From: Ignavibacteriales bacterium
GTDB taxonomy: Bacteria > Bacteroidota > Ignavibacteria > UBA10030 > SZUA-254
DNA: 64,000 nt
NCBI GenBank assembly: GCA_016218025.1
Contig: JACRFD010000086.1
Location: 22,339 to 86,338 of the forward strand
Direction: 5' to 3'
The position numbers were made by a program, and so were the translations under genes. The notes beneath the pieces are model-generated. The model made no database searches, was not told the origin of the DNA, and worked only from the letters and a program-made list of their open reading frames with translations. How positions within the stretch are numbered: the first letter of the stretch is position 1; the number at the start of each line of letters is the position of its first letter. Positions 1-9,449 of this stretch are shown here, piece after piece.

Positions 1-19
1 ATTTGTCAGCGTCAATGAA

Positions 20-511
20 TTGTCTATACAAACTAACATGACAACATTAGTGCGAATTATTGAGAATGACTTCCGTAAGATTGGTTATTGCAAGGATCCT
101 AATATGATACCTGATCCTGAAGCAGCGATCAAAGAAGTTAGCTCAACAAGTATAAAATTTCTCTCTGATGTTGAATCACCCTTCGGGCAAATTGATACGG
201 TGAAATATTGGATTGGAGATACTTCTACCTGTAATATGACGCCAAATCCTCGTGATAAAATGCTCTTCCGCAAAATTTCAACCAGTTCAACATCAAAAAC
301 GGATAGATATGTTTTGGGATTGCTCAAATTTGACTTGACCTATTACAACACATGGGGCGATCGTATTACAATACCCCCTGCTCAAGTTGGAGAAATTAGT
401 ACACTTCAACTTTCAGTTTTACTTGAAAGTCCATACGCATACGATACTGTTTATTCTTATTCGTATTGGAGACAGATTAGATTAGCTGCTAGAAATTTAA
501 AGAATCGGTAA
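20..511 (+). CDS. Hypothetical protein
   Basis: 163 aa ORF followed 12 bp later by a co-directional ORF with a GGAG-like RBS; no recognised domain. Confidence 0.6.
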   Translation: MSIQTNMTTLVRIIENDFRKIGYCKDPNMIPDPEAAIKEVSSTSIKFLSDVESPFGQIDTVKYWIGDTSTCNMTPNPRDKMLFRKISTSSTSKTDRYVLGLLKFDLTYYNTWGDRITIPPAQVGEISTLQLSVLLESPYAYDTVYSYSYWRQIRLAARNLKNR

Positions 512-523
512 GGAGAAATAGTC

Positions 524-1741
524 ATGGGAAAAGTAGCATTATTCGCTGTTTTTGGATTCACGATGGTTCTTGGAATTATATTACCTAATTCGTACAGGAA
601 CGCAAATGAGGCATATGATAATTATACCGCTTATTATAAATTAACACAGGCTCATGATATAGCTGTGAGTGCAGCAAACCTTGCTGCAGATTCTATTTTT
701 CTTAGATACGATTGGAGAACTGGTTATAATAATGTCAATTTCGCCGGAGGAAAATTTAGTGTTGTTGCGCTAGATACAGCTCCAAGCTTAGGAGAAACTT
801 GGGTGAAATTGTTAGTAACCGGAGAATATGAAGATTCAATTCAAAGAGTTGAAATTATTTTAGCTCCAGGTAATTTTGCTCAATATGGTTATTACTCCAA
901 TCTTGAAGGTTCAATAAACTGGATAACAGGAGATACAGTGTGGGGTAGAATGCACTCACAATCGAAATTGAATATTATAGGCAGTCCAGTATTCATGAAA
1001 AAAGTGACAACTAAAGTTGGAACAAATCCAAAGAAAAGCAGCGCAAAATTTTTAGGAGGATTCCAGTCGGGTGTTGATTTACCTCTCCCTGCAAATCTAA
1101 CAGGGGTAACATCAGCGGCTACCACGGGTGGCAGAGTCTATTCCGCAGGTGATTTATGGATAACACTAAAAGGAGATAGTATATTATGGAAAACTTCTGC
1201 TACCGGAACAGTAACACGAACGACAATAAGTGCATATGCTCCGAACGGCGTCATAGCTGTAACGAATGGCAGTCTTCATGTTCAAGGTACTTTTAGCGGT
1301 CAGGCGACTCTATGCGCCACCGGAACATCTCCTAAAGGAAATATTTATATCGATGATGACGTTTTGTATCAGAACAATCCGGAAACAGATCCGAGCACTT
1401 CCAACATGCTTGGATTAGTTGCACAGAATAACGTTATCGTAAGTGACAATGTTGCGAATGGCACTAATTGCAGAATTGATGCAGCGCTTTTTTGTCTTAA
1501 TGGTGGCTTAACTGCTGAAAATTATAGCAGGTCAGTTGGACCACTTCCTGTTCTTAGGGGCACACTAACACTTTACGGCGGATTAACACAATATCAACGT
1601 GGAGGAGTAGGAACAGCCAGTGGTGGGTCGATAGCAACCGGTTATCTTAAGAACTATCGATATGATAATCGTCTGGCAACAAAACATCCACCATCATATC
1701 CTTTGACTGGTAAATATCAGGTGATCTCTTGGCTTGAATAA
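524..1741 (+). CDS. Hypothetical membrane-anchored or secreted protein, possibly pilus/surface associated
   Basis: N-terminal hydrophobic segment (VALFAVFGFTMVLGIILP) followed by a long extracytoplasmic-looking region; RBS aaggaga upstream. Confidence 0.65.
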   Translation: MGKVALFAVFGFTMVLGIILPNSYRNANEAYDNYTAYYKLTQAHDIAVSAANLAADSIFLRYDWRTGYNNVNFAGGKFSVVALDTAPSLGETWVKLLVTGEYEDSIQRVEIILAPGNFAQYGYYSNLEGSINWITGDTVWGRMHSQSKLNIIGSPVFMKKVTTKVGTNPKKSSAKFLGGFQSGVDLPLPANLTGVTSAATTGGRVYSAGDLWITLKGDSILWKTSATGTVTRTTISAYAPNGVIAVTNGSLHVQGTFSGQATLCATGTSPKGNIYIDDDVLYQNNPETDPSTSNMLGLVAQNNVIVSDNVANGTNCRIDAALFCLNGGLTAENYSRSVGPLPVLRGTLTLYGGLTQYQRGGVGTASGGSIATGYLKNYRYDNRLATKHPPSYPLTGKYQVISWLE

Positions 1742-1761
1742 ATATAAGTACATAAAAATAA

Positions 1762-1863
1762 GAGGTCAAGCTACCCCACGTCACACGTGATTTATTTCCT
1801 ACCGTTGCTTCCTTCCGGACCTGGCGGGGTTTGGAAATTTCACGTTGCGTAGGACTTGACCCC
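1762..1863 (-). ncRNA. ffs: Bacterial small SRP RNA (4.5S type)
   Basis: Minus strand reads ggggtcaagtcc...ccaggtccggaaggaagcaacggt...gcttgacctc: canonical SRP domain IV tetraloop/asymmetric loop (AGGUCCGGAAGGAAGCA) with complementary 5'/3' ends. Confidence 0.93.
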
Positions 1864-1939
1864 AATAGCTAACATTAAGTTAATTACATTTGAAAGTATT
1901 TCCAAAATAGCAGATCATTCTGCCGGCATTTAATTTTTA

Positions 1940-2305
1940 TTATCCAACTACTCTCAAAATTGATTTCATCAGATTATCCAACTCATACGGCTTAGTAAGA
2001 TAATCGATTGCACCGCTTTTCACAGCTTCCAAGGCAACACTCAGATCATCCACACCGGTAAGCATGATTGTTCGTGTATTTATTTTTTGTTTCCTCATTT
2101 CCTTCAGAACTTCCAGACCGTTCATCCTCGGCATCCGGATATCCAAAAGTACTATATCGTACTTTTTTTCTTTCATCATCTTCAATGCCGTATCGCCGTC
2201 ATCGGCTGTATCTACTTCAAATCCTTCATGACTCAATTGACCTTTGACTAAAAATCTCAATTGATCTTCATCATCAGCATATAATATTTTATAACTTTTC
2301 CCCAT
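1940..2305 (-). CDS. Response regulator receiver-domain protein (CheY-like)
   Basis: ILYADDE, DIVLLDIRMPRMNGLEVL, IMLTG, YLTKPYE receiver motifs; single domain 121 aa. Confidence 0.9.
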   Translation of the reverse strand: MGKSYKILYADDEDQLRFLVKGQLSHEGFEVDTADDGDTALKMMKEKKYDIVLLDIRMPRMNGLEVLKEMRKQKINTRTIMLTGVDDLSVALEAVKSGAIDYLTKPYELDNLMKSILRVVG

Positions 2306-2332
2306 ATTCTCACCTCGAAAATATTCTAAGTA

Positions 2333-3739
2333 TTATTGACTATGCTCAGTTGCTGTTGGGAAATGATGAGCAGTTTTTTCCCATTTCAATTCTTTCTTCT
2401 TGAGTGCCGCTTTTGTGAATTGGTAAAGTGCTCTACCAGTTGCACTGAAATTAATTATGTTTGATATTGGCAACCTAAATATGCTTAAGATCGCTGCCCA
2501 AATACCATATACTCTCCGAACTGTAATAAATCGATGCATGATTCGCCATATCATCAATAAGCTATCAATAACAACAAGATCCCACAACACCGTTCCTTTA
2601 ATTACAATAGGCGGAAGTTGCCTGTACGCCGCGAATCCTAAACGGATTGCTTCATACATTATTAAATAAAGTATCACGACGTAAGCAAAAAAATTAATAA
2701 TATTTGCAATAACTGCTTTTCGGTCGCGGTATAATACAAATCGAAATTTTGCGTCACCCCGCCATCCAATTGTTTGCCACGATTGCAAGCAAATACCTGT
2801 GATCCATCTGCTCTTTTGTCGGATTGATGCTTTCATGGCATGCGGGAAGTATCCGCGTGTTGCACAATCGATTCCAAATGGTTTGTATGTAAACAAAAGA
2901 TTTGCCCGACCTAAAGCCAACCGCAATGCGAGATCGTAGTCTTCAGTTAAAGCACCTGACCGGAATATATTTTTAGCATATGAAGTTCCAACGAATTCAA
3001 TAATCCACCGGTTGAAAGCAGTTCCAACACCGGCTGATGGTACGAAACCGCTGAAATGCTGTCGCACAAAAAGATCTTTAGTATGGTACTCGGCAAATTC
3101 GTCTGCATACGTCCAGTGAACAAGATTTAGGTGGCTGGTATCGAGCGGGAATACAGGCATTTGAACCATATCGTATTCCGGAATAAGCGCGTTGTGTATT
3201 TTCAACGATAACGGATGAATAACATCTTCAGAATCGTGCATTACGATTATATCATAACGAACTCCGGTTTTGTTTTCCCATTTTATCATTCCGGCATGAA
3301 TCGAATTCAAATTATCTGCTTTTGTAGATGGACCTGGACGTTCAGAGACTACTGCATGGACATTTGGGAATTGTTTGCTTACAAGTTCCACTCTTGAAAT
3401 CGTAGCTGGATCATTAGGATAAACACCGACAAAGATATCATAGTTCTTATATTGAATTGTCCGGCAGGCATTGAGCAACATTTTATCGATCACATCTTGT
3501 TCATGCCATGCAGGAACAAAAATGGCAACGTTTTTTTCATCCAACTGATAAATTTTCTCAGGCGTTTCGTATCTAAACTTATTGAACTTCTTCTTCATCA
3601 GAAAATGATGCAACCAGTAGTAAAGATCTACAAACACATCATCAAAACCGCTTATAAAAAGAAAAGTCGCGACAATAAATGTCGCCATGTAAAGAGAATC
3701 GTACGATGATCTGAAAAATTGTATCAGCAGGTCAGCCAT
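2333..3739 (-). CDS. NfrB-like family 2 glycosyltransferase (phage N4 adsorption protein B homologue, no C-terminal extension)
   Basis: FISGFDDVFVDLYYW, IFVGVYPNDPAT, RPGPSTKADNLN, HDSEDVIHP, PSAGVGTAFNRW, LTEDYDLALRL, RQKSRWITGI align by eye with E. coli NfrB. Confidence 0.85.
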   Translation of the reverse strand: MADLLIQFFRSSYDSLYMATFIVATFLFISGFDDVFVDLYYWLHHFLMKKKFNKFRYETPEKIYQLDEKNVAIFVPAWHEQDVIDKMLLNACRTIQYKNYDIFVGVYPNDPATISRVELVSKQFPNVHAVVSERPGPSTKADNLNSIHAGMIKWENKTGVRYDIIVMHDSEDVIHPLSLKIHNALIPEYDMVQMPVFPLDTSHLNLVHWTYADEFAEYHTKDLFVRQHFSGFVPSAGVGTAFNRWIIEFVGTSYAKNIFRSGALTEDYDLALRLALGRANLLFTYKPFGIDCATRGYFPHAMKASIRQKSRWITGICLQSWQTIGWRGDAKFRFVLYRDRKAVIANIINFFAYVVILYLIMYEAIRLGFAAYRQLPPIVIKGTVLWDLVVIDSLLMIWRIMHRFITVRRVYGIWAAILSIFRLPISNIINFSATGRALYQFTKAALKKKELKWEKTAHHFPTATEHSQ

Positions 3740-3742
3740 AAC

Positions 3743-4978
3743 TTAAAACAAATGATCGTATATAATGAATAATCTGAAGCCCCCGAAATATTTCTCGGTG
3801 CCAATTTTTTCTTGAATATCATTGTATATACTGCGCACTCCATCAAGATACATTGCCCGATAATATTCAGGCATTATGTATAAATCCCAACCGGAATATG
3901 GTAAAACTCTAAGTCCTATACCAGCATCTATTTGATTGTTGTAAAAATCTCTATTTGCATCTTTTATGAACATAGAACGGACATACAAATCTATAGCGGA
4001 ATATTTCCATTCAAAAATCCTCGCACCGGCTCGGGCTTGAAGATAACCGATCGCATTATCATACCTCGAATAATAACCAATCGACGAATAAAGGTCGAGC
4101 AATGGGTCTAATGTAACCTTTATGTTATCATGAAATTCAAAATTAGGATAGATGCCATTTCCATATATTGCAAGAGCACGGAAATCCCACCGCGTCCTCG
4201 CGGCACCGCTATCTTGCTGAACAAGATCGTATGCAACGCCAATTTGAGCACGTAATTCCAGTCCTTCTAACAGCTTTACACCCGATCCCACACCCCCAAT
4301 TATTGCGTTATCAGAAAATATCTCCGGAACTTCACCAAGTTTTGATTTTCCATCCGTCGCGAGAGATAAAAACCCGTATGAAAAAAACATTTTTTTTGTA
4401 CCAAAAAAATATCCTTGCTCGGCATCGAAGTTATAAAATATTGTTTCCCAGCGCGTATCGTAAAATGGTGCAGCATAAATACGGGAATACCAGTTCGATG
4501 ACAATGGTAATACTTCAGCTACAGGAGATGAAATAGTAGCAAGTTGCGCTTCAGCGCTCTTCTTGATATTTTCATCCTGACTATTAGTCAATTCGCGTAA
4601 AACTGTTACCGCATTATCTTCCCTGTTCAGTGAAACTAAGATAAATGCCATTTGCAATTTAATTGTATCTGACGGTTGAATCTTCTCGGCTTCTTCGAAT
4701 TGTTGCAATGATTTTTCGAGTTGGTTACGCTCGTTGTAAAAATAACCGAGTTGCCTGCGTAATGAAACATCGTTGGGAGCTATCTGAACAGCTCGTTCAA
4801 ATAAATGTTGCGCCTGATCCGGATTTGATTGCATTAAATCATACGCCTGATTAAGAATAACCGTCAATGAGTCGCTCGCTTCTTGAGCAAAAGCGATATT
4901 TTTCCCTGAGATAATTAATAAAGAGAAAAATAAGATTAGTAAAATATATTTCAGAGGGTTTGTTTGGTAATTCGGCAT
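3743..4978 (-). CDS. TPR protein with NfrA-like C-terminal outer-membrane domain
   Basis: Signal-like N-terminus, TPR repeats (residues ~35-130), C-terminal beta-rich region ending YFGGFRLFIIYDHLF; 3 bp upstream of the NfrB-like gene. Confidence 0.7.
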   Translation of the reverse strand: MPNYQTNPLKYILLILFFSLLIISGKNIAFAQEASDSLTVILNQAYDLMQSNPDQAQHLFERAVQIAPNDVSLRRQLGYFYNERNQLEKSLQQFEEAEKIQPSDTIKLQMAFILVSLNREDNAVTVLRELTNSQDENIKKSAEAQLATISSPVAEVLPLSSNWYSRIYAAPFYDTRWETIFYNFDAEQGYFFGTKKMFFSYGFLSLATDGKSKLGEVPEIFSDNAIIGGVGSGVKLLEGLELRAQIGVAYDLVQQDSGAARTRWDFRALAIYGNGIYPNFEFHDNIKVTLDPLLDLYSSIGYYSRYDNAIGYLQARAGARIFEWKYSAIDLYVRSMFIKDANRDFYNNQIDAGIGLRVLPYSGWDLYIMPEYYRAMYLDGVRSIYNDIQEKIGTEKYFGGFRLFIIYDHLF

Positions 4979-5264
4979 ATATTCATTTTTTTGACATTAT
5001 TGCAAACTAACGCGGGTATATCATTTAAAGAAATTGAATGAAAATACAAAATTTCTTATCCTCATACAAGTATTGTTCATTTAGATTTAATAAATTCTGC
5101 AAAAATTAGCAACTTCATATTTAATTCCGAGTGATAAAGATCATCTGATCGGGTTCAAACACAACCGAAAACATTAAAGATATTTGCTTCTGGATATGAA
5201 AATTCATAAAATGCCACTCATAGTTATTCTATTTCGATAATAACATTCTCAGAAAGAACTTAAT

Positions 5265-6500
5265 ATGAATGAACCAGTCCTCGATAAATTTCTTCGATAT
5301 GTCAAAATCGATACACAATCGAATGAAGAATCTGAATCGTATCCAAGCACTTCTAAACAACTTAATCTTCTAAATCTTCTTGTTGAAGAATTAAAAATTT
5401 TAGGGTTGAAAGATGCGCGCATAGATAAATATGGATACGTGATGGGAACCGTGCCGTCAAACGTACAACATAAGGTACCTGCAGTCGGATTTATTGCACA
5501 TGTAGATACATCGCCATCTGCAAGCGGAGAAAACGTTAAACCACAGGTGATCAAGTATCAAGGCGGAGATGTTGTATTGCCAGGAGATAAATCAATTGTC
5601 ATTACAGAATCTGAAAATCCGGAACTCAAGCATTGCATCGGTAAAACAATAATCACATCCGATGGTACAACCCTGCTGGGTGCAGATAACAAAGCAGGCA
5701 TTGCAATCATCATGACAGCAGTTCAGCAACTGCTCAACAATCCAAAAATTCCTCACGGTGATATTAAAATCGGTTTCACACCTGATGAAGAAATAGGTGC
5801 AGGCACAAAATATTTCGATTTAAAATCTTTCGGCGCCGACTTTGCATACACAGTTGATGGTGATACTGCTGGTGAACTGAACAAGGAAACCTTCAGTGCA
5901 AACTCTGCAACCATAACCGTACACGGAAGAAACATACATCCAGGATTTGCAAAAAATATAATGGTGAATTCGATAAGAGCGATGGCAGATATCATAATTC
6001 GAACACCGAAAGATATGGCTCCCGAAACAACCGAAGGTTACGAGCCATACATCCATCCACACATCTTAAAAGGTGAAGAAGAAAAAACAACTCTTAATTT
6101 CCTATTCCGGGATTTTAAGACCGAAGGATTGGACAAACAAAAAAAGATATTAGAAAAGATAATTGAAGAGGTGAAACCGTTGCACCCGAAAACAAGAATA
6201 GTACTGGAGATAAAAGAATCGTACCGCAATATGCGTGAAGGCGTTGATAAAGACCCGCGCGTAACTGAATATTTATGGGAAGCAACAAAGCGATCAGGAC
6301 TTGAGCCAAGATGGATTCCGATTCGTGGCGGAACAGACGGATCGCGGCTTACTGCAATGGGACTTCCCTGCCCGAATATTTTCACAGGCGGCAAAAACTT
6401 CCATGGCAAAACCGAGTGGGCTTCGCTCGACGGTATGGAGAAATCTATCGAAACAGTTGTAAACCTCGTGCAGGTGTGGGCTGAGAAAAGTAAAAAGTGA
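5265..6500 (+). CDS. pepT: Peptidase T (M20 tripeptide aminopeptidase)
   Basis: FIAHVDTSP, LLGADNKAGIAI, FTPDEEIGAGTKYFD, RGGTDGSRLTAMGLPCPNIFTGG. Confidence 0.95.
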   Translation: MNEPVLDKFLRYVKIDTQSNEESESYPSTSKQLNLLNLLVEELKILGLKDARIDKYGYVMGTVPSNVQHKVPAVGFIAHVDTSPSASGENVKPQVIKYQGGDVVLPGDKSIVITESENPELKHCIGKTIITSDGTTLLGADNKAGIAIIMTAVQQLLNNPKIPHGDIKIGFTPDEEIGAGTKYFDLKSFGADFAYTVDGDTAGELNKETFSANSATITVHGRNIHPGFAKNIMVNSIRAMADIIIRTPKDMAPETTEGYEPYIHPHILKGEEEKTTLNFLFRDFKTEGLDKQKKILEKIIEEVKPLHPKTRIVLEIKESYRNMREGVDKDPRVTEYLWEATKRSGLEPRWIPIRGGTDGSRLTAMGLPCPNIFTGGKNFHGKTEWASLDGMEKSIETVVNLVQVWAEKSKK

Positions 6501-6550
6501 ATTGCCAACGCTTCTAAATATCATGATGTGAAATATCCGGCAAACGATTC

Positions 6551-6631
6551 CCCTCTCCTTTGAGGAGAGGGTTAGGGTGAGGTCAAAAAAAATATGACCC
6601 CATCTATAATCTTCCCCTAAAAGGGGAAGAT
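6551..6631. repeat. Two adjacent hairpins (CCCTCTCC tttga GGAGAGGG; ATCTTCCCCT aaa AGGGGAAGAT)
   Basis: Perfect inverted repeats read directly, between pepT and the methyltransferase. Confidence 0.8.
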
Positions 6632-6655
6632 ATTTGGGCTATAGAAAAAAATAGG

Positions 6656-8248
6656 ATGAATAACATGAACAAACTTTACCTTGGCGATTGTCTGTATGTA
6701 TTGCGTGAAAGCGTTCCAGATGAGAGCGTTGATCTCGTTTACATCGATCCACCGTTCAACAGCAAACGCGATTACAACATGTTCTTTGACGATAAAGAAA
6801 TCCAATCTCAACGGACTGCATTTGAAGATACATGGACGCTGAAGAACATTCAGGATTCCCTTCAAGAACTTCACACTCTGGAGCATGAGAACCTCTGGGC
6901 ATTGCTAATTGTGTACCAGAAAGTTGCGCCACACGCCTTTCCGTATCTTACAATGATGTCGCTCCGGCTTCTTGAGCTTCACCGTATATTGAAACCGACG
7001 GGAAGTTTTTATCTCCATTGCGACCCGACAATGAGCCATTACTTGAAGACAGTGTGCGATTTGATTTTTTCCACTGAGAATTTTAAGGCTGAAATTTCTT
7101 GGCGTCGTTCCAATCCGAAGGGTCATGCATTTACGAGATATGCTTCGTGCCACGATGTAATATTTTTCTATTCTAAAAACCATCAATTGATGAAGTGGAA
7201 CTCAATTTATAAAGATTATGACCAAGATAAAGCTGAGCAACAATATAGTTTAATTGATGAGGATGGTCGAAGATATCAACTCACTTCTCTTTTAAATCCA
7301 AATCCAGACCGTCCAAATCTCACATATAAATTCAAAGGAGTAACTAAAGTTTGGCGTTGGACTAAAGAAAGAATGATGGACGAAGACGCTAAAGGAAGAA
7401 TTATAGTCCCAAAAGGTGGGAAGGGTATTCCTCGATATAAAAGATATTTGGACGAACAAGAAGGAATTCCCATTGACGATTTCTGGGAAGACATAAAATT
7501 TGTTTCAGGGAATGAGTCTCTCGGTTATCCCACACAAAAACCTAAAGCACTTTTAGAGCGTATCATAAAAGCAAGTAGTAACGAAGGCGATGTTATGCTC
7601 GATGCGTTTTGCGGTTGTGGAACAACAATAGATGCAGCAGAAGGTTTACATCGTAAATGGATCGGGATCGACATTTCGCCTATTGCCGTCTCGCTCATCA
7701 AGCGGCGTCTGCAAAGCACATTTAAAAAATCTCTCTCCGAGTTTGAGATACGTGGTATTCCCGTTGACGAGCAATCGGCAATCAAACTTGCCAAAGAAAA
7801 TCCGTTCGCATTTCAAGATTGGTGGATCACAGAGTTTGAAGCTTTTTCCTCAACCTTCGGAACAAAAGGCGCAGACAAAGGCGTGGACGGCATTGCGCTT
7901 TACGCACTCGACAACAAAGGCACCACATTGCGTGCGGCGTTTCAGGTGAAAGGCGGTGAGAATGTCCAATCGAAAGATATCGATGCTCTTTTGGGTGCGA
8001 TGCAAAAACACAAATGCGAGATGGGTGTTTTTCTTTGCGCTGCCGAGCCGACAAAACCGATGCTCGACACGACTGCAAAATCTGGTTTCGTAAAAGTGCC
8101 CGGCTTTGAATATCCGAAACTGCAAATTATCACGCTTAAAGATTATTTCAAGAACAAGCGGCCTAAACTGCCGACTGTGAATATTACTTTTAAAGCGGCA
8201 CAGCACACGGGGAAGAAAAGTAAAGGGCAGATTACTTTGGATGTATAG
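6656..8248 (+). CDS. Site-specific DNA methyltransferase (N4/N6) fused to a C-terminal PD-(D/E)XK-like (Mrr-type) nuclease domain
   Basis: Motif IV IDPPFNS, motif I MLDAFCGCGTT; C-terminal GADKGVDGIAL...AAFQVKGG typical of restriction endonuclease folds. Confidence 0.88.
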   Translation: MNNMNKLYLGDCLYVLRESVPDESVDLVYIDPPFNSKRDYNMFFDDKEIQSQRTAFEDTWTLKNIQDSLQELHTLEHENLWALLIVYQKVAPHAFPYLTMMSLRLLELHRILKPTGSFYLHCDPTMSHYLKTVCDLIFSTENFKAEISWRRSNPKGHAFTRYASCHDVIFFYSKNHQLMKWNSIYKDYDQDKAEQQYSLIDEDGRRYQLTSLLNPNPDRPNLTYKFKGVTKVWRWTKERMMDEDAKGRIIVPKGGKGIPRYKRYLDEQEGIPIDDFWEDIKFVSGNESLGYPTQKPKALLERIIKASSNEGDVMLDAFCGCGTTIDAAEGLHRKWIGIDISPIAVSLIKRRLQSTFKKSLSEFEIRGIPVDEQSAIKLAKENPFAFQDWWITEFEAFSSTFGTKGADKGVDGIALYALDNKGTTLRAAFQVKGGENVQSKDIDALLGAMQKHKCEMGVFLCAAEPTKPMLDTTAKSGFVKVPGFEYPKLQIITLKDYFKNKRPKLPTVNITFKAAQHTGKKSKGQITLDV

Positions 8249-8313
8249 CGTTGATTAAAGACAGTATAGAATTTATTCAAATTATAAATTGAAAAGATAT
8301 GGGAGAATAAGTT

Positions 8314-8871
8314 ATGAGTGAAACAACACTGATTCCAATTGAAAGAATCGAGCAGCGAATATTCCTCATCCGTGGTCAGAAGGTGATGCTTGATCGTCAT
8401 TTAGCGGAGCTCTATGGTGTTCATACAATGCGACTAAATGAACAGGTGAAAAGAAACATCAGAAGATTCCCAAACGATTTTATGTTTCAACTAACAAAGG
8501 AGGAAGATGAAGCTTTGATATCGCAATTTGCGATATCAAAAGGCCGTGGCGGATATCGGAAACTACCATTCGCCTTTACTGAGCAAGGAGTAGCAATGTT
8601 ATCTTCAGTTCTGCATAGCGATCGTGCTATTGATGTCAACATCGCTATTATGAGGGCGTTCGTAAAGCTAAGACAGATCCTTGCAACACACAAAGACCTT
8701 GCACACAAGCTCGAAGAACTTGAACGAAAGTTTGAAACACACGACATACAAATTAAATCGGTCTTTGAAGCGATCAGACAACTGATGACTCCACCCGAAA
8801 AACCAAAACGTCGGATAGGATTCACAGTTGACGAGCCAAAAATTAGATATAGTACCAGGAGGAAAAACTAA
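8314..8871 (+). CDS. ORF6N-domain DNA-binding protein, paralog A
   Basis: [30 protein letters not shown]...[17 protein letters not shown] is the ORF6N signature. Confidence 0.9.
   Translation: MSETTLIPIERIEQRIFLIRGQKVMLDRHLAELYGVHTMRLNEQVKRNIRRFPNDFMFQLTKEEDEALISQFAISKGRGGYRKLPFAFTEQGVAMLSSVLHSDRAIDVNIAIMRAFVKLRQILATHKDLAHKLEELERKFETHDIQIKSVFEAIRQLMTPPEKPKRRIGFTVDEPKIRYSTRRKN
8514..8540. repeat. Perfect inverted repeat 13+1+13 inside ORF6N paralog A
   Basis: TTTGATATCGCAA T TTGCGATATCAAA. Confidence 0.97.
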
Positions 8872-9449
8872 TGAATACTACAGCACTAATACCAATTGAA
8901 CGAATTGAACAGCAAATCTTTTTAATCCGTGGACAGAAAGTGATATTAGATTTTCATTTAGCTGAATTGTATGGGGTTCCAACAAAGTCACTCAATCTTG
9001 CTGTGAAGCGAAACGAAAGACGGTTTCCTGATGATTTTGTTTTCAGACTTGATGAAAATGAGTACAACCAAATAAAACATACTTTGAGGTTTCAATTTGA
9101 AACCTCAAACAAGTCAAATCGTGGTGGAAGACGGTATCTGCCTTTTGCGTTTACTGAGCAAGGTGTTGCAATGCTTTCAAGTGTTCTTAAATCAGAGCGA
9201 GCCGTGATGATGAACGTTGCAATCATGCGTGCTTTTGTTAAATTACGTGAGTATCTTAGTTCCAACAAAGAACTTGCCAGAAAATTGATAGAACTTGAAG
9301 AACGAATTGAACATCATGATGAAGAAATTCGTGCAATCTTTGAAGCGATCCGGCAATTGATGACTCCGCCTGAAAAGCCAAAGCGTCGGATTGGATTTAT
9401 AGTTGAAGAACCAAAAAGCAAGTACAAAGTTAAACGCAAAAGAATTTGA
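8871..9449 (+). CDS. ORF6N-domain DNA-binding protein, paralog B
   Basis: Same family as upstream ORF; start overlaps upstream stop by 1 nt; shared tail [19 protein letters not shown]. Confidence 0.9.
   Translation: MNTTALIPIERIEQQIFLIRGQKVILDFHLAELYGVPTKSLNLAVKRNERRFPDDFVFRLDENEYNQIKHTLRFQFETSNKSNRGGRRYLPFAFTEQGVAMLSSVLKSERAVMMNVAIMRAFVKLREYLSSNKELARKLIELEERIEHHDEEIRAIFEAIRQLMTPPEKPKRRIGFIVEEPKSKYKVKRKRI
9083..9109. repeat. Perfect inverted repeat 13+1+13 inside ORF6N paralog B
   Basis: TTTGAGGTTTCAA T TTGAAACCTCAAA. Confidence 0.97.

Noticed and set aside
1647-1865. Minus-strand ORF 1647-1865
   Set aside because: It covers the SRP RNA and the end of a plus-strand CDS; no coding support.
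5110-5265. Possible riboswitch or tRNA T-arm (gggttcaaacacaacc) upstream of pepT
   Set aside because: No cloverleaf or conserved riboswitch core could be assembled around it.
5249-6524. Several antisense ORFs over pepT (for example 5753-5995, 6038-6508)
   Set aside because: Antisense to a strongly conserved enzyme; open frames explained by composition of the coding strand.
7632-8206. Alternative-frame and antisense ORFs over the methyltransferase-nuclease C-terminus
   Set aside because: Main frame carries recognisable nuclease motifs; others show no domain.
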